From: an uncultured Bacilli bacterium
Lineage (GTDB): Bacteria > Bacillota_I > Bacilli_A > RF39 > UBA660
Reading direction: 5' to 3'
Length of the DNA stretch: 32,632 nucleotides
Assembly: GCA_944359885.1 (NCBI GenBank)
Contig: CALVTC010000011.1
Coordinates: 1-32,632 of the forward strand
Shown: positions 13,011 through 20,311 of the stretch, in pieces
Layout of the letters: each line of letters opens with the position of its first letter
Numbering within the stretch: the stretch's first letter is position 1
The notes under the pieces: generated by a model
The model's input: only the letters and a program-made list of their open reading frames with translations
Database searches by the model: none
Told to the model about the DNA's origin: nothing
Program-made: the position numbers and the translations under genes

Positions 13011-13451
13011 ATGAAATTAAAATTAATAGAACTATTGAATATGAAATATAACAATTACTTAAAAGAAGGATTTAAGTTTGTTTTTAGAGATTTAGTATTT
13101 ACATTAAAGGATACAGAATTTAAAGCTAAAAATGGTGCTTTGTTTGGTAATTGTTATATTGTAGAATGCAAGCTAGATGAAGAAGCAAATGTATTAACAC
13201 CAGAATTAATTGATATAAATACAGATAGTGCTACTGAATATAAAAGAAGTGTAACGAAAGAAGATATTGATAATATTTTAGCTAATACATTTATTAAGGC
13301 TGAGAAATATGGTGACAAAACAACAATAGTTAAAGCAACTTTACCTAATGGATTTGTAATTATTGCCGATTCTAGTTGTGTAGATCCTAATAATTTTGAT
13401 ATGTCAATTGGTGAACAAGAGTGTATGAAAAAGATTGAAGATAAGATTTGA
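13011..13451 (+). CDS. Gp49-like phage protein, cut short by an in-frame TGA
   Basis: The C-terminal third, KATLPNGFVIIADSSCVDPN then CMKKIEDKI, matches the Phage_gp49_66 family from memory. Homologues continue with W-ELEGYRLQ. Here the TGA at 13449-13451 stands exactly where the TGG for that Trp is expected, and the same frame goes on ELEGYRLQCEISEE to a TAG at 13494-13496, four bases before the next gene. The protein as read is 146 residues and lacks its last 15. The N-terminal 75 residues are unassigned. AAAGGAGAAAGAT precedes the ATG. Confidence 0.75.
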   Translation: MKLKLIELLNMKYNNYLKEGFKFVFRDLVFTLKDTEFKAKNGALFGNCYIVECKLDEEANVLTPELIDINTDSATEYKRSVTKEDIDNILANTFIKAEKYGDKTTIVKATLPNGFVIIADSSCVDPNNFDMSIGEQECMKKIEDKI

Positions 13452-13499
13452 GAACTAGAGGGTTATCGTCTTCAATGTGAGATAAGTGAGGAATAGCTT

Positions 13500-13742
13500 A
13501 TGTATGGTTATTTGACATTAGAACAATGTTATTCACTAGAAGAACAGGGATTTGCAGTTGTCTGTGATGGAGATAAAGAAGATTGCTATATTAGAGATTC
13601 TGAGAAAGAATATATTGCAAATAATATTCCTCAAATTATTGATTGGGTGAATGATTTTGCTAATAACTTTAAGAAAATATTTGCAGACATCCTTCATGGA
13701 TTAGGTAGAGCTTTTAATAAAATGGGAGATGACTTATGTTAG
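13500..13742 (+). CDS. Small acidic phage protein (80 residues)
   Basis: Begins MYGYLTLEQCYSLEEQGFAV and continues CDGDKEDCYIRDSEKEY, with a helical end (NNFKKIFADILHGLGRAF). I do not recognise a family. GTGAGGAATAG before the ATG serves as its ribosome binding site and also lies inside the ancestral end of the Gp49-like gene. The next small gene starts inside its last codons (ATG 13736), a translational overlap typical of this operon. Confidence 0.6.
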   Translation: MYGYLTLEQCYSLEEQGFAVVCDGDKEDCYIRDSEKEYIANNIPQIIDWVNDFANNFKKIFADILHGLGRAFNKMGDDLC

Positions 13743-13870
13743 AACTATTTGGATGTATTTTACTTATAATTGAAGGAATATCATTTATTTTAATGATTAT
13801 AGATGAATTAAGAACTAATTACAAACTAAGAAAATCCTTGGATAAGAATAGTGTAGGTGATGATGTTTGA
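13736..13870 (+). CDS. Tiny membrane protein (44 residues)
   Basis: MLELFGCILLIIEGISFILM forms one membrane segment, followed by a charged tail ending SVGDDV. GGGAGATGACTT provides the binding site, and the start overlaps the previous stop by 7 bases. It is the first of two tiny overlapping membrane genes. Function unknown. Confidence 0.5.
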   Translation: MLELFGCILLIIEGISFILMIIDELRTNYKLRKSLDKNSVGDDV

Positions 13871-14013
13871 TAAGTATTATTTTATTTATAATGATAGGAC
13901 TTGAACTTAATATTTTAAAAGGTTGGTATTTAGCATTAATAATTATACTAACTATTACAAATATTTTATCGTTTGGTTTCCGATGTTTAAAAAAGGGAAT
14001 GGAACATGAATAA
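13867..14013 (+). CDS. Tiny membrane protein with TTG start (48 residues)
   Basis: A TTG overlaps the previous TGA (TTGA), with GTAGGTGATG just upstream. The product has two short hydrophobic stretches: ISIILFIMIGLELNI and YLALIIILTITNILSF, then a basic tail. Tight overlap and the good binding site support it; composition and length alone would not. Function unknown. Confidence 0.45.
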   Translation: MISIILFIMIGLELNILKGWYLALIIILTITNILSFGFRCLKKGMEHE

Positions 14014-14197
14014 TTAAAAAAACTATAAAGACTTTCCAAAATGAGAAGTTGAAAGTAAAATGTTAAAACTGATAATAAAAAATGTCTTTAAAACGTTTAT
14101 AAATCTTAGAAAAATCACTATTTATATAATCTATTAGGATACTTTACAGAATTATCTCATTATGGAAAGTTTAATTATCAAAAAGAAGGTGTAGAAA
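14014..14197. other. Gap of 184 bases without a recognisable gene
   Basis: Only very short frames occur (for example 24 codons from ATG 14060). There is a short ACTTTC/GAAAGT inverted repeat near 14032-14056. It may be the remains of a decayed small gene, since both flanks show small or broken genes. Confidence 0.4.
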
Positions 14198-14511
14198 ATG
14201 AATTTATGGATAAGAAGTCAAGATAAAGAGAGATTAATAAAACCAATTGATTTTTATTTAGAAAAAGAATTTGATTATTTAAATGAATGTACTGAATTTG
14301 ATATTTATGCTTTAAATTTTGCTAATGATGATATAAGAATAGGAACTTACAAAACAAAACAAAACAAAGAGCATTAGAAGTATTAGATGAAATACAAGGA
14401 ACATTGTGTTTAGATGAATTTTATTATGAAAACAGGGAACAAACAAGTTATCGAGATTGTTATAGATATAAAAGTAATATCATAGCAATTTATGAAATGC
14501 CTGAGGAATAA
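14198..14511 (+). pseudogene. Frameshifted phage gene with (AAAAC)3 repeat
   Basis: AAGGTGTAGAAA precedes an ATG opening MNLWIRSQDKERLIKPIDFY and on to RIGTYKTK, then the frame ends at TAG 14375-14377. In the -2 (equivalently +1) frame the expected continuation RALEVLDEIQGTLCLDEFYY runs to a stop at 14509-14511, ending IAIYEMPEE. This is the layout of a common Firmicute phage protein family (WIRSQDK...TYKTKERALEVLDEIQ...YEMPEE). The break is at AAAACAAAACAAAAC (around 14351-14366): removing one 5-base unit restores one reading frame of about 102 residues. It is either a broken gene or one switched by repeat slippage. Confidence 0.75.
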
Positions 14512-14538
14512 GCAAATATATGAAAGTGAGATAATAAA

Positions 14539-14721
14539 ATGTCAAAAGCAATGAAATTACTGAATGATTATGAACAGGATGTTATTTTAAAAAGCGAAAA
14601 AACAGATTTTAATAATTTTTATAAAGCTGAATTAGTCCAACTATTAGAACACGCAAGAAGACTATTAAAGGAATATGAAGAAAACATAAAACATCGAGGT
14701 GACAAGATTAGTGAAAATTAA
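14539..14721 (+). CDS. Small helical phage protein (60 residues)
   Basis: MSKAMKLLNDYEQDVILKSE followed by EHARRLLKEYEENIKHRGDK: two amphipathic helices, strongly charged. Binding site AAAGTGAG is moderate. Its tail contains the ribosome binding site (GAGGTGAC) of the next gene, which starts inside it. No family recognised. Confidence 0.55.
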   Translation: MSKAMKLLNDYEQDVILKSEKTDFNNFYKAELVQLLEHARRLLKEYEENIKHRGDKISEN

Positions 14722-14914
14722 AGATTATGGAGAATTTAAGTTTTTAAAATCATTAGACGAGTATAAAAAAGAATTAATAGAATTATATAATGAAGTGGGT
14801 GTCAGCATAGCGACCGATACATTAATCAAATCAGATTTAGATTTAATAAGAAGATGGGAAGAACTAATAATTATAATTTCATTCTTGGAAGGTAATCTTA
14901 AAGAGGTGGAATAA
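14711..14914 (+). CDS. Small helical phage protein with GTG start (67 residues)
   Basis: I choose GTG 14711, because CGAGGTGAC lies 9 bases before it; an upstream in-frame GTG at 14699 is inside that binding site. The product starts MKIKDYGEFKFLKSLDEYKK and is largely helical and acidic. Overlaps the previous gene by 11 bases. No family recognised; probably a small accessory protein of the early operon. Confidence 0.55.
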   Translation: MKIKDYGEFKFLKSLDEYKKELIELYNEVGVSIATDTLIKSDLDLIRRWEELIIIISFLEGNLKEVE

Positions 14915-14921
14915 ATTAGTA

Positions 14922-15464
14922 ATGATTCAAGAAAATATATTTTATGAGATGGATAAACAGAATAATCCAGATCATGTTGCCACAACAAGACATATAGTAG
15001 AAGATATTTATGACTTGATAGACATCAGTAGCTTTAAGATGATATGGTTTCCGTTCGACAATTATGATTCGTATTTTAAATTAAGAGCTGATGAGTTGAA
15101 TCTAAAATACAAAGCTACGCACATTTTTGATGACTGCGGGAATGACTTTTTCAAGATGTTACCGCCTGAAAATTGTGATTTACTAATCAGTAATCCGCCA
15201 TTTGGTCAACAAAACGATATTATCAAAAGAACATTTGAATTAATTGACAAAGGATTAATAAAATCATTTTGTTTATTGTTACCATTATCAACATTAGAGA
15301 CACCAACAAGAGCAGAAATGTATGAAAAATATATAGATAAGTTATCAATAATTATCTTTAAGAAAAGAATTAAATTTTTGGGAAAGAAAACAAGTTTTAA
15401 TAAAGGATGTTGTTGGATTTGTTACAACATACCAAAATTAAAAAGACAACTATACTGGATTTGA
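14922..15464 (+). CDS. Adenine-methyltransferase-like protein
   Basis: The 180-residue protein has the catalytic-type motif SNPPFGQQND (motif IV, N/D-PP-Y/F) at about residue 90. Upstream, FKMIWFPFDNYDSYFKLRAD and ATHIFDDCGNDFFKMLPPEN resemble a family of phage proteins (often mislabelled sugar-phosphate nucleotidyltransferase) in which a W-PFD stretch replaces the usual glycine-rich SAM loop. The likely reaction is N6-adenine methylation of DNA, protecting phage DNA, but the SAM site is not clear. No restriction nuclease lies beside it. Binding site AGAGGTGG is 12 bases from the ATG. Confidence 0.65.
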   Translation: MIQENIFYEMDKQNNPDHVATTRHIVEDIYDLIDISSFKMIWFPFDNYDSYFKLRADELNLKYKATHIFDDCGNDFFKMLPPENCDLLISNPPFGQQNDIIKRTFELIDKGLIKSFCLLLPLSTLETPTRAEMYEKYIDKLSIIIFKKRIKFLGKKTSFNKGCCWICYNIPKLKRQLYWI

Positions 15465-15474
15465 GGTGAAATAA

Positions 15475-15972
15475 ATGAGTGATGCTCGAAAGGATGAAGT
15501 AGTAGCTATTAAATTGTGGAGATTAGAAAAGCAAGTGAAAGACTTACAAAAAGAAAATCAAGAATTAAGAATACAAGCAAGTTCAAGAGAAGAGGTTGCT
15601 AATAAATACAAAGAAGTAATGGATAGAGTAAAAGAATTATTAGGCAATTATAAACATTATTCAACTCCTAGTGAGAAGCAAAATACTGATAATGAAGATT
15701 TAGTTAATAAAGCTTTTGATATTAATAATAGATTTGATTTGAAAACAAGAGTAGGAAAATATACAGTATCAACCGTTGATTTAGGCATAAATCATCAATT
15801 TGAAGAAAATTTGCCACCACTTTATTATGAAACTATGATATTTAATTGGAAAGATGAAACCGGCAACCCTTTTGAATATTATCAAGAAAGATATACAACG
15901 GAAAAACAAGCAAGGGAAGGGCATAAAAAAGCTGTTAAGTATGTTAAAGAAAAACTAAAAGAGGTGAAATGA
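15475..15972 (+). CDS. Phage protein with N-terminal coiled coil
   Basis: 165 residues: coiled coil at about 8-60 (RLEKQVKDLQKENQELRIQA), then a conserved-looking C-terminal domain VGKYTVSTVDLGINHQFEEN, PPLYYETMIF, YYQERYTTEKQAREGHKKAV. This C-terminal pattern recurs in uncharacterised proteins of many phages. Function unknown. GAGGTGAAATAA precedes the ATG, and the next gene starts at its stop codon. Confidence 0.65.
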   Translation: MSDARKDEVVAIKLWRLEKQVKDLQKENQELRIQASSREEVANKYKEVMDRVKELLGNYKHYSTPSEKQNTDNEDLVNKAFDINNRFDLKTRVGKYTVSTVDLGINHQFEENLPPLYYETMIFNWKDETGNPFEYYQERYTTEKQAREGHKKAVKYVKEKLKEVK

Positions 15973-16248
15973 ATGGATAGAGATAAATTTCAAATATTAA
16001 GAGATTTCGCCAAATCAAATAATAAACCTGATAAAACGATTTATGAGTACGTTAAAGAAGTATTAGATATGAATACTGGTTAGGCTAAAGAAAATAGAGA
16101 ATTAAAAAAACAATTATCAAATGACCATCAAATAAAAAAGCAACAAAAAGAGTTTATAGAATGGTTGGATAATCTTAATATCTTTGGTCAAATTTCAGTA
16201 AAAGAACTTATAGATAAATATAATGAAACAATAGGTTATAAAGAATGA
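15973..16248 (+). pseudogene. Phage gene interrupted by an in-frame TAG
   Basis: AGAGGTGAAATGA precedes the ATG. Codons 1-36 (MDRDKFQILRDFAKSNNKPD...DMNTG) end at TAG 16081-16083. The same frame then continues for 54 more sense codons (AKENRELKKQLSNDHQ...IGYKE) to a TGA at 16246-16248, which overlaps the next ATG as ATGA. The uninterrupted product would be 91 residues with a central coiled coil. The intact downstream frame and the stop/start overlap show it was one gene until recently, or that the TAG is read through. Confidence 0.75.
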
Positions 16249-16460
16249 AAAAATCAATGTGTTGTCACGAAGATATGATCTATTTGGGAAAAAATAATAT
16301 GAATACTCCAATTAGACAGTTTTTAGGAGATACATATAATTATTGTTGCTCTAAATGTGGCAGTTGTGAATGGTCTACAGAAAAAGAAAAATCCAAATAT
16401 AAATGGTATAAGTTTGATAAAAATAAATTAAAACGATTAATAGGAGGTAGTGATGGGTAA
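16245..16460 (+). CDS. Small zinc-binding-like phage protein (71 residues)
   Basis: MKKSMCCHEDMIYLGKN and later YNYCCSKCGSCEW provide a CCxH/CCxxC set that could bind zinc. There is no clear ribosome binding site of its own; the ATGA overlap means it depends on translation of the preceding gene, whose TAG would then reduce its expression. No family recognised. Confidence 0.55.
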   Translation: MKKSMCCHEDMIYLGKNNMNTPIRQFLGDTYNYCCSKCGSCEWSTEKEKSKYKWYKFDKNKLKRLIGGSDG

Positions 16461-16677
16461 TAGAGCACTGGCAGAAGTTGAAAAACTAGTAAATATAAAT
16501 AATAGATTATTAGAAATATGTATATATGCTTTGATTAGAAATACAAAATTATATAATCATGAATTAGACACGTTAACAAAATTAGAATTTATGGATATTA
16601 TCTTGAATAATTTAAACGATGATACATGTACATTAAGAAACAAGTTGTTATCAAAATGGGAAGAACCAAGGAGTTAA
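16453..16677 (+). CDS. Small phage protein (74 residues)
   Basis: I prefer ATG 16453 to the GTG one codon earlier because AGGAGG (16443-16448) then has better spacing. The product is helical (ALAEVEKLVNINNRLLEICI) with no motif. Overlaps the previous gene by 8 bases. The next gene's binding site AAGGAG lies at its end. Confidence 0.55.
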   Translation: MGNRALAEVEKLVNINNRLLEICIYALIRNTKLYNHELDTLTKLEFMDIILNNLNDDTCTLRNKLLSKWEEPRS

Positions 16678-16679
16678 AA

Positions 16680-16967
16680 ATGAATAAAGAAAAATTAGAA
16701 ACAGGAGCAATGCTAAATCCTAAATGTCAAAAGTGTTCAAGAAAAGATACATGTAACAATAAGACTTTATGTGCTTATTTAATACCAAAAGAGTTGAAGA
16801 TTGATAAAGTATCTGCAGATGCACAAGCATCTTTAACTCAACCATTAAAATTAACTCCCGAAATGGTAAGGAAGCGATTAATAGAAGAAATGACTAATGT
16901 AAGTATAGGAATTAATACAGTTTCAGGGAATAGTAGACAAGTAACAAGGGTGTATAAAAATGATTAA
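16680..16967 (+). CDS. Small cysteine-rich phage protein (95 residues)
   Basis: ATG 16680 follows CCAAGGAGTTAAAA. The N-terminal part has four clustered cysteines, NPKCQKCSRKDTC then KTLCAYLIP, likely a metal site. The rest is helical (TPEMVRKRLIEEMTN). A longer frame starts upstream but lacks a binding site. No family recognised; the following membrane protein gene starts within its last codons. Confidence 0.6.
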   Translation: MNKEKLETGAMLNPKCQKCSRKDTCNNKTLCAYLIPKELKIDKVSADAQASLTQPLKLTPEMVRKRLIEEMTNVSIGINTVSGNSRQVTRVYKND

Positions 16968-17160
16968 ATTGATTATAAATACTTTAAATAATAAGTATGT
17001 AAAATCAATCATAGTTCTTAACATTATAATATTGTTAATAATGTTATTTATATTATTTTTATATTTATTTCCAGTTATATCTTTAGTTATTTTATTTATA
17101 GTTTTATTAGCTTTAATAATACAAGTGTATTTATGTCTGATTAAACATTTTAATAATTAA
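16960..17160 (+). CDS. Small two-segment membrane protein (66 residues)
   Basis: Two hydrophobic stretches: about residues 15-38 (SIIVLNIIILLIMLFILFLY) and 39-60. AAGGGTG lies 9 bases before the ATG. Size and topology resemble a holin, but it is in the early operon and far from a lysin gene, so I leave it as a membrane protein of unknown role. Confidence 0.55.
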   Translation: MIKLIINTLNNKYVKSIIVLNIIILLIMLFILFLYLFPVISLVILFIVLLALIIQVYLCLIKHFNN

Positions 17161-17201
17161 TTATATTTTTAAAAATAAAAAGAGTGAAAGGGAGTTGAAT
17201 A

Positions 17202-17276
17202 ATGATGGGTTTTGCTATTACAGTGGTTATTTGTATTACGTTAATTATTTTAGCTTTAATTGGAAAAGAAAAATAA
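17202..17276 (+). CDS. Possible 24-residue membrane peptide
   Basis: GAAAGGGAGTTGAATA precedes an ATG encoding MMGFAITVVICITLIILALI and a short basic end GKEK. A single membrane helix with a good binding site, 12 bases before the sigma-like gene. Too short for certainty. Confidence 0.4.
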   Translation: MMGFAITVVICITLIILALIGKEK

Positions 17277-17287
17277 GGTGGTGTGAT

Positions 17288-17701
17288 ATGTATAGACAAA
17301 TAAAAAAACAAATTGCTGACAAAAGATTGATAGGAATAACAAGGGAAGGTATTGAGAAGCGAATTAGATTTAAAATAGATAAAGTTCTCGGATTACGTGG
17401 TATGTCTATTCAAGAAGTTAAAATACAATTAAAAAACAGTGAAGATAGATATACATCTGTTTTCGCATCAATTGAGGATTTAGATAAAGATAGAATTATA
17501 TTGCTTGAAGAAGAAAATATTATCGATGAGATGTTATCAAAAATAAATGATGCTATTGATGATCTAAACGAAATAGAACATAAGGTGTTTCGTGCAATGT
17601 ATTTGCGAGGTATGACACAACAGGAAATAGCTGATAGTGAAGGATATAGTTTAGATAGAATTAAGCAAATAAGCAGGGACATTAATAGTAAGATGAATTA
17701 A
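17288..17701 (+). CDS. Late transcription regulator with sigma region 4-like domain (ArpU/RinA type)
   Basis: The start at ATG 17288 follows AAGGTGGTGTGAT; a longer frame upstream overlaps the tiny peptide gene. The 137-residue protein has a helical N-terminal half with coiled coil, then a sigma-70 region 4-like helix-turn-helix at about 93-137 (EIEHKVFRAMYLRGMTQQEI, then SLDRIKQISRDINSKM). It is the last early gene, right before the packaging genes, the typical place of ArpU/RinA/late sigma-like activators that switch on late genes. Its likely target, a promoter with twin ATTACAC boxes, lies directly downstream. Confidence 0.75.
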   Translation: MYRQIKKQIADKRLIGITREGIEKRIRFKIDKVLGLRGMSIQEVKIQLKNSEDRYTSVFASIEDLDKDRIILLEEENIIDEMLSKINDAIDDLNEIEHKVFRAMYLRGMTQQEIADSEGYSLDRIKQISRDINSKMN

Positions 17702-17703
17702 AG

Positions 17704-17738
17704 ATTACACTTTTATTACACCAAAAAAATGCTATTAT
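17704..17738 (+). promoter_or_regulatory. Probable activator-dependent late promoter
   Basis: ATTACAC occurs twice (17704-17710, 17715-17721), with an 11-bp step, i.e. on the same DNA face. A TATTAT -10-like box follows at 17733-17738. No -35 at 17 bp is present, which suits a promoter needing the late regulator encoded just upstream. Confidence 0.45.
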
Positions 17739-17759
17739 GTTATTGTAGAGATTTTATCG

Positions 17760-17791
17760 AAGAAGATATTTTATTGATATCTTCTTTTTTT
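17760..17791 (+). terminator. Terminator between early and late genes
   Basis: AAGAAGATAT (17760-17769) and ATATCTTCTT (17777-17786), a 10-bp perfect stem, then five more Ts. It stops early transcripts; late transcripts starting at 17740-17750 would have to pass it or be partly attenuated. AGGAGAATAT for the HNH gene follows at once. Confidence 0.85.
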
Positions 17792-17801
17792 AGGAGAATA
17801 T

Positions 17802-18092
17802 ATGGCAAAAGATTATTCAAAGGACTTTTATAATTCAAGAAAATGGAGAAATTTAAGTTCATATATAAGAGAGAAATACAATCATATTTGTCAGGAATGT
17901 GGTGAATTCGGTGATCAAGTTCATCATATTGTTGAGATTACGCCTGAAAATATTAACAATCCAGATATAACATTGAATGAAAATAATCTTATATTATTAT
18001 GTGATGGTTGTCATAACAAAAAAAAGAAAAAAGAATTAGATGTAAACGATGGGTTATATTTTGATTCTGATGGGAATCTTCATTCAAAATAA
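17802..18092 (+). CDS. HNH endonuclease of the packaging module
   Basis: A 96-residue HNH nuclease: C30-x2-C33 (CQECGEFG), the DQVHHIVEI motif with H41/H42, N62 (LNENNLILLC) and C67-x2-C70-H71 (CDGCHNKK). In HK97-type cos phages this protein works with the terminase to cut the concatemer at cos and package it. It is the first late gene, immediately before the cos-like gap and terminase genes. Confidence 0.9.
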   Translation: MAKDYSKDFYNSRKWRNLSSYIREKYNHICQECGEFGDQVHHIVEITPENINNPDITLNENNLILLCDGCHNKKKKKELDVNDGLYFDSDGNLHSK

Positions 18093-18201
18093 TCCCCCCC
18101 GGTTAACTTCTAATTTTTTTATTTACTGTACACCGACACCCCACCTTCATAAACCTCAACTTGAAAAATTCATGTGTGAGGGGGGGTAGAAAGGAGAATA
18201 T
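18093..18201. other. Cos-like site between HNH and small terminase genes
   Basis: This 109-base gap lacks a gene. It starts with seven Cs (18094-18100) followed by GG, and ends with seven Gs (18180-18186), an inverted pair striking in such A/T-rich DNA; CACCCCAC lies between. In Firmicute cos phages the cohesive-end site often lies here and is G/C-rich. The exact cut cannot be read. The small terminase binding site AAAGGAGAATAT follows. Confidence 0.5.
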
Positions 18202-18609
18202 ATGGCAGGAAAAGCAAAGAAAAAAACAGATATAGAAATAAATGCTTTGATTCAAGCAGAAAAAGAAAGACTTAATCAAATATATATAAATCTTCCAGAA
18301 AAAAAGTATAAAACGGCCTTAAAATTAATTGATAATGTTGCTTTTATGTCTGTTACATTAGATAAATTAATGGAAGAAATTACAAATTCTGATTTTGTTG
18401 TTAAAACAAAGAATGCATCACAAGAATTTTTAAAGGAATCTCCTGCATTAACTTCGTATAACAAAATGTATTCAAATTTTTTGAAAGGAATTCAACAATT
18501 AAATAGTTTATTACCTTCTGATGATTTTCCACCACCAATTCCTGATAAAAAAAAGAAACCAGAAGATTCTTTTGAAAAGTTTATTCAAAAACGAAAAAAT
18601 AGAAAATGA
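18202..18609 (+). CDS. Terminase small subunit (P27 family-like)
   Basis: 135 residues, starts MAGKAKKKTDIEINALIQAE and is helical, ending in a Pro/Lys-rich tail (DDFPPPIPDKKKKP). It recognises the packaging site and brings the large subunit to it. AAGGAGAATAT precedes the ATG. Its TGA overlaps the large terminase ATG (ATGA), and the gene order is the family standard. Confidence 0.8.
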   Translation: MAGKAKKKTDIEINALIQAEKERLNQIYINLPEKKYKTALKLIDNVAFMSVTLDKLMEEITNSDFVVKTKNASQEFLKESPALTSYNKMYSNFLKGIQQLNSLLPSDDFPPPIPDKKKKPEDSFEKFIQKRKNRK

Positions 18610-20303
18610 GAAAGAAAAATTATATCAGGGAATATTACGATAAAATTTCTTCTGGAGAAATAGTTGCATGTAAAAGAATTAAACAACAATATAAATTATT
18701 AGTAGATGAATTAGATAATCCTAAAATGCTTGGTAATAATTGGGAATTTGATATTAATAGAGCAACAGATCCTATTGAGTTTATCGAAACTTTTTGTAGG
18801 CAATCAAAAGGAACTAAAATTGGGAAAAAAGTGAAATTGGAATTATTTCAGAAAGCGAAAATTCAAGCAATTTATGGATTTATTGATAAAAAAACAAAAA
18901 TGAGACGTTGTCGTGAAAGTGCAACAATTGAAGGAAGAAAAAATGGAAAAACAACAGAATCTTCTGGTTTATCTTTAAATGCTTTGATGGCTGATGGAGA
19001 AGGTGGAGCAGAAGTCTATTTTTTAGCAACAAAAAAAGATCAAGCAAAAAAAGGTTTTAATGAAGCTTGTCATATGATAACTCAATCTCCAGAATTAAGG
19101 AGTCATTTGATTAAAAGAAAAAGTGATGTATATTTCCCTGATACATTTTCAACAATGCAAGCATTATCAAGCGAATCTGACACATTAGATTCTTTAAATT
19201 CAAGTTATATTACTATTGATGAGTTACATGCTATAAAAAATAGGGATTTATATGATGTAATGCAACAATCTATGTATGCTCGAGAACAACCGCTATTAAA
19301 TATAACTTCTACAAATGGTTTTCATAGAGACACAATTTTTGATGATCAATATGAGATGTATTGTAATATTTTAGATAATGCAAATGGTTTTAAATATGAT
19401 GGAACTGTTCTTGCATTTATATATGAGTTGGATAATCCGGATGAATGGACAGATGAAAAATGTTGGATAAAAGCTAATCCAGGCTTAGGGACCATAAAAT
19501 CATTTCCCGAATTAAAGAGAAATGTTGAACGTGCGAAGGTTGATGATAAATATCGAAGGACAGTACTGGTAAAGGATTTTAATTTAAAACAATCTGCTGA
19601 GAATGCATGGCTATCATGGGAAGATCTTAACAATGAAGAAACTTTTAATATAGAAGAAATGGGATTTACTTATGGAATCGGTGGTGTTGATTTATCATCA
19701 ACAACAGATTTAACATCTGTGAAAATGATTTGTAGAAGACCTGATGACGAAAAGATTTATGTTTTGTCACAGTATTTTATGCCAGAAGCAACATTTGAGG
19801 AAAGATGTAAATTGTCTGAAAATGGTCGTGATTCTGTTCCATATAGAACTTGGCATGAAAGAGGTTTAATTACTTTAACTGAGGGAAATAAAGTTGATTA
19901 TCATTACATTACAGAATGGTTTAGGAACTTGCAAGAAAAATATGGAATATATTTGTATAAATGTGGGTATGATCCTTGGGCTTCTACTTATTGGATAAAT
20001 GAAATGAAACTAAATTATGGAGATGAAACTATGGTTCCTGTTATACAGGGAGCAAAAACCTTTTCTAATCCAATGAAAGATTTAGCAGCCGATTTAAAAT
20101 CAAAAGTAGTAGTATATAATAACAATCCAATTGACAAATGGTGTTTTTCAAACACTGTGGAAAAAAAAGATGACAATAATAATGTACGTCCTGTTAAGGG
20201 AACTAATCAGCGAAAACGAGTTGATGGTACTTTTTCACTATTAGATGCTTATACAGTTTATTACAATTGTAAAGATGAATATTTAGTTTATATTGAAGGG
20301 TAG
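18606..20303 (+). CDS. terL: Terminase large subunit
   Basis: The 565-residue packaging motor. The ATPase domain has a Walker A at residues 110-116 (GRKNGKT), a Walker B at 201-206 (YITIDE) and a coupling motif ITSTNG. The C-terminal nuclease domain begins with GIGGVDLSSTTDLTSVKMIC, whose Asp would bind metal, and continues to CGYDPWAS. It drives DNA into the prohead and cuts it at cos. Length is normal for the Terminase_1/HK97-type family. Confidence 0.95.
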   Translation: MRKKNYIREYYDKISSGEIVACKRIKQQYKLLVDELDNPKMLGNNWEFDINRATDPIEFIETFCRQSKGTKIGKKVKLELFQKAKIQAIYGFIDKKTKMRRCRESATIEGRKNGKTTESSGLSLNALMADGEGGAEVYFLATKKDQAKKGFNEACHMITQSPELRSHLIKRKSDVYFPDTFSTMQALSSESDTLDSLNSSYITIDELHAIKNRDLYDVMQQSMYAREQPLLNITSTNGFHRDTIFDDQYEMYCNILDNANGFKYDGTVLAFIYELDNPDEWTDEKCWIKANPGLGTIKSFPELKRNVERAKVDDKYRRTVLVKDFNLKQSAENAWLSWEDLNNEETFNIEEMGFTYGIGGVDLSSTTDLTSVKMICRRPDDEKIYVLSQYFMPEATFEERCKLSENGRDSVPYRTWHERGLITLTEGNKVDYHYITEWFRNLQEKYGIYLYKCGYDPWASTYWINEMKLNYGDETMVPVIQGAKTFSNPMKDLAADLKSKVVVYNNNPIDKWCFSNTVEKKDDNNNVRPVKGTNQRKRVDGTFSLLDAYTVYYNCKDEYLVYIEG

Positions 20304-20311
20304 GAATTAAT

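Noticed and set aside
13449-16083. Alternative genetic code (TGA as Trp or TAG as Gln)
   Set aside because: TGA and TAG end many intact genes here with normal overlaps, for example TGA of the small terminase (ATGA) and TAG of the zero-frame chaperone.
16960-17160. Holin assignment for the two-segment membrane protein
   Set aside because: It lies in the early operon with no lysin nearby; lysis genes should be beyond the right edge.
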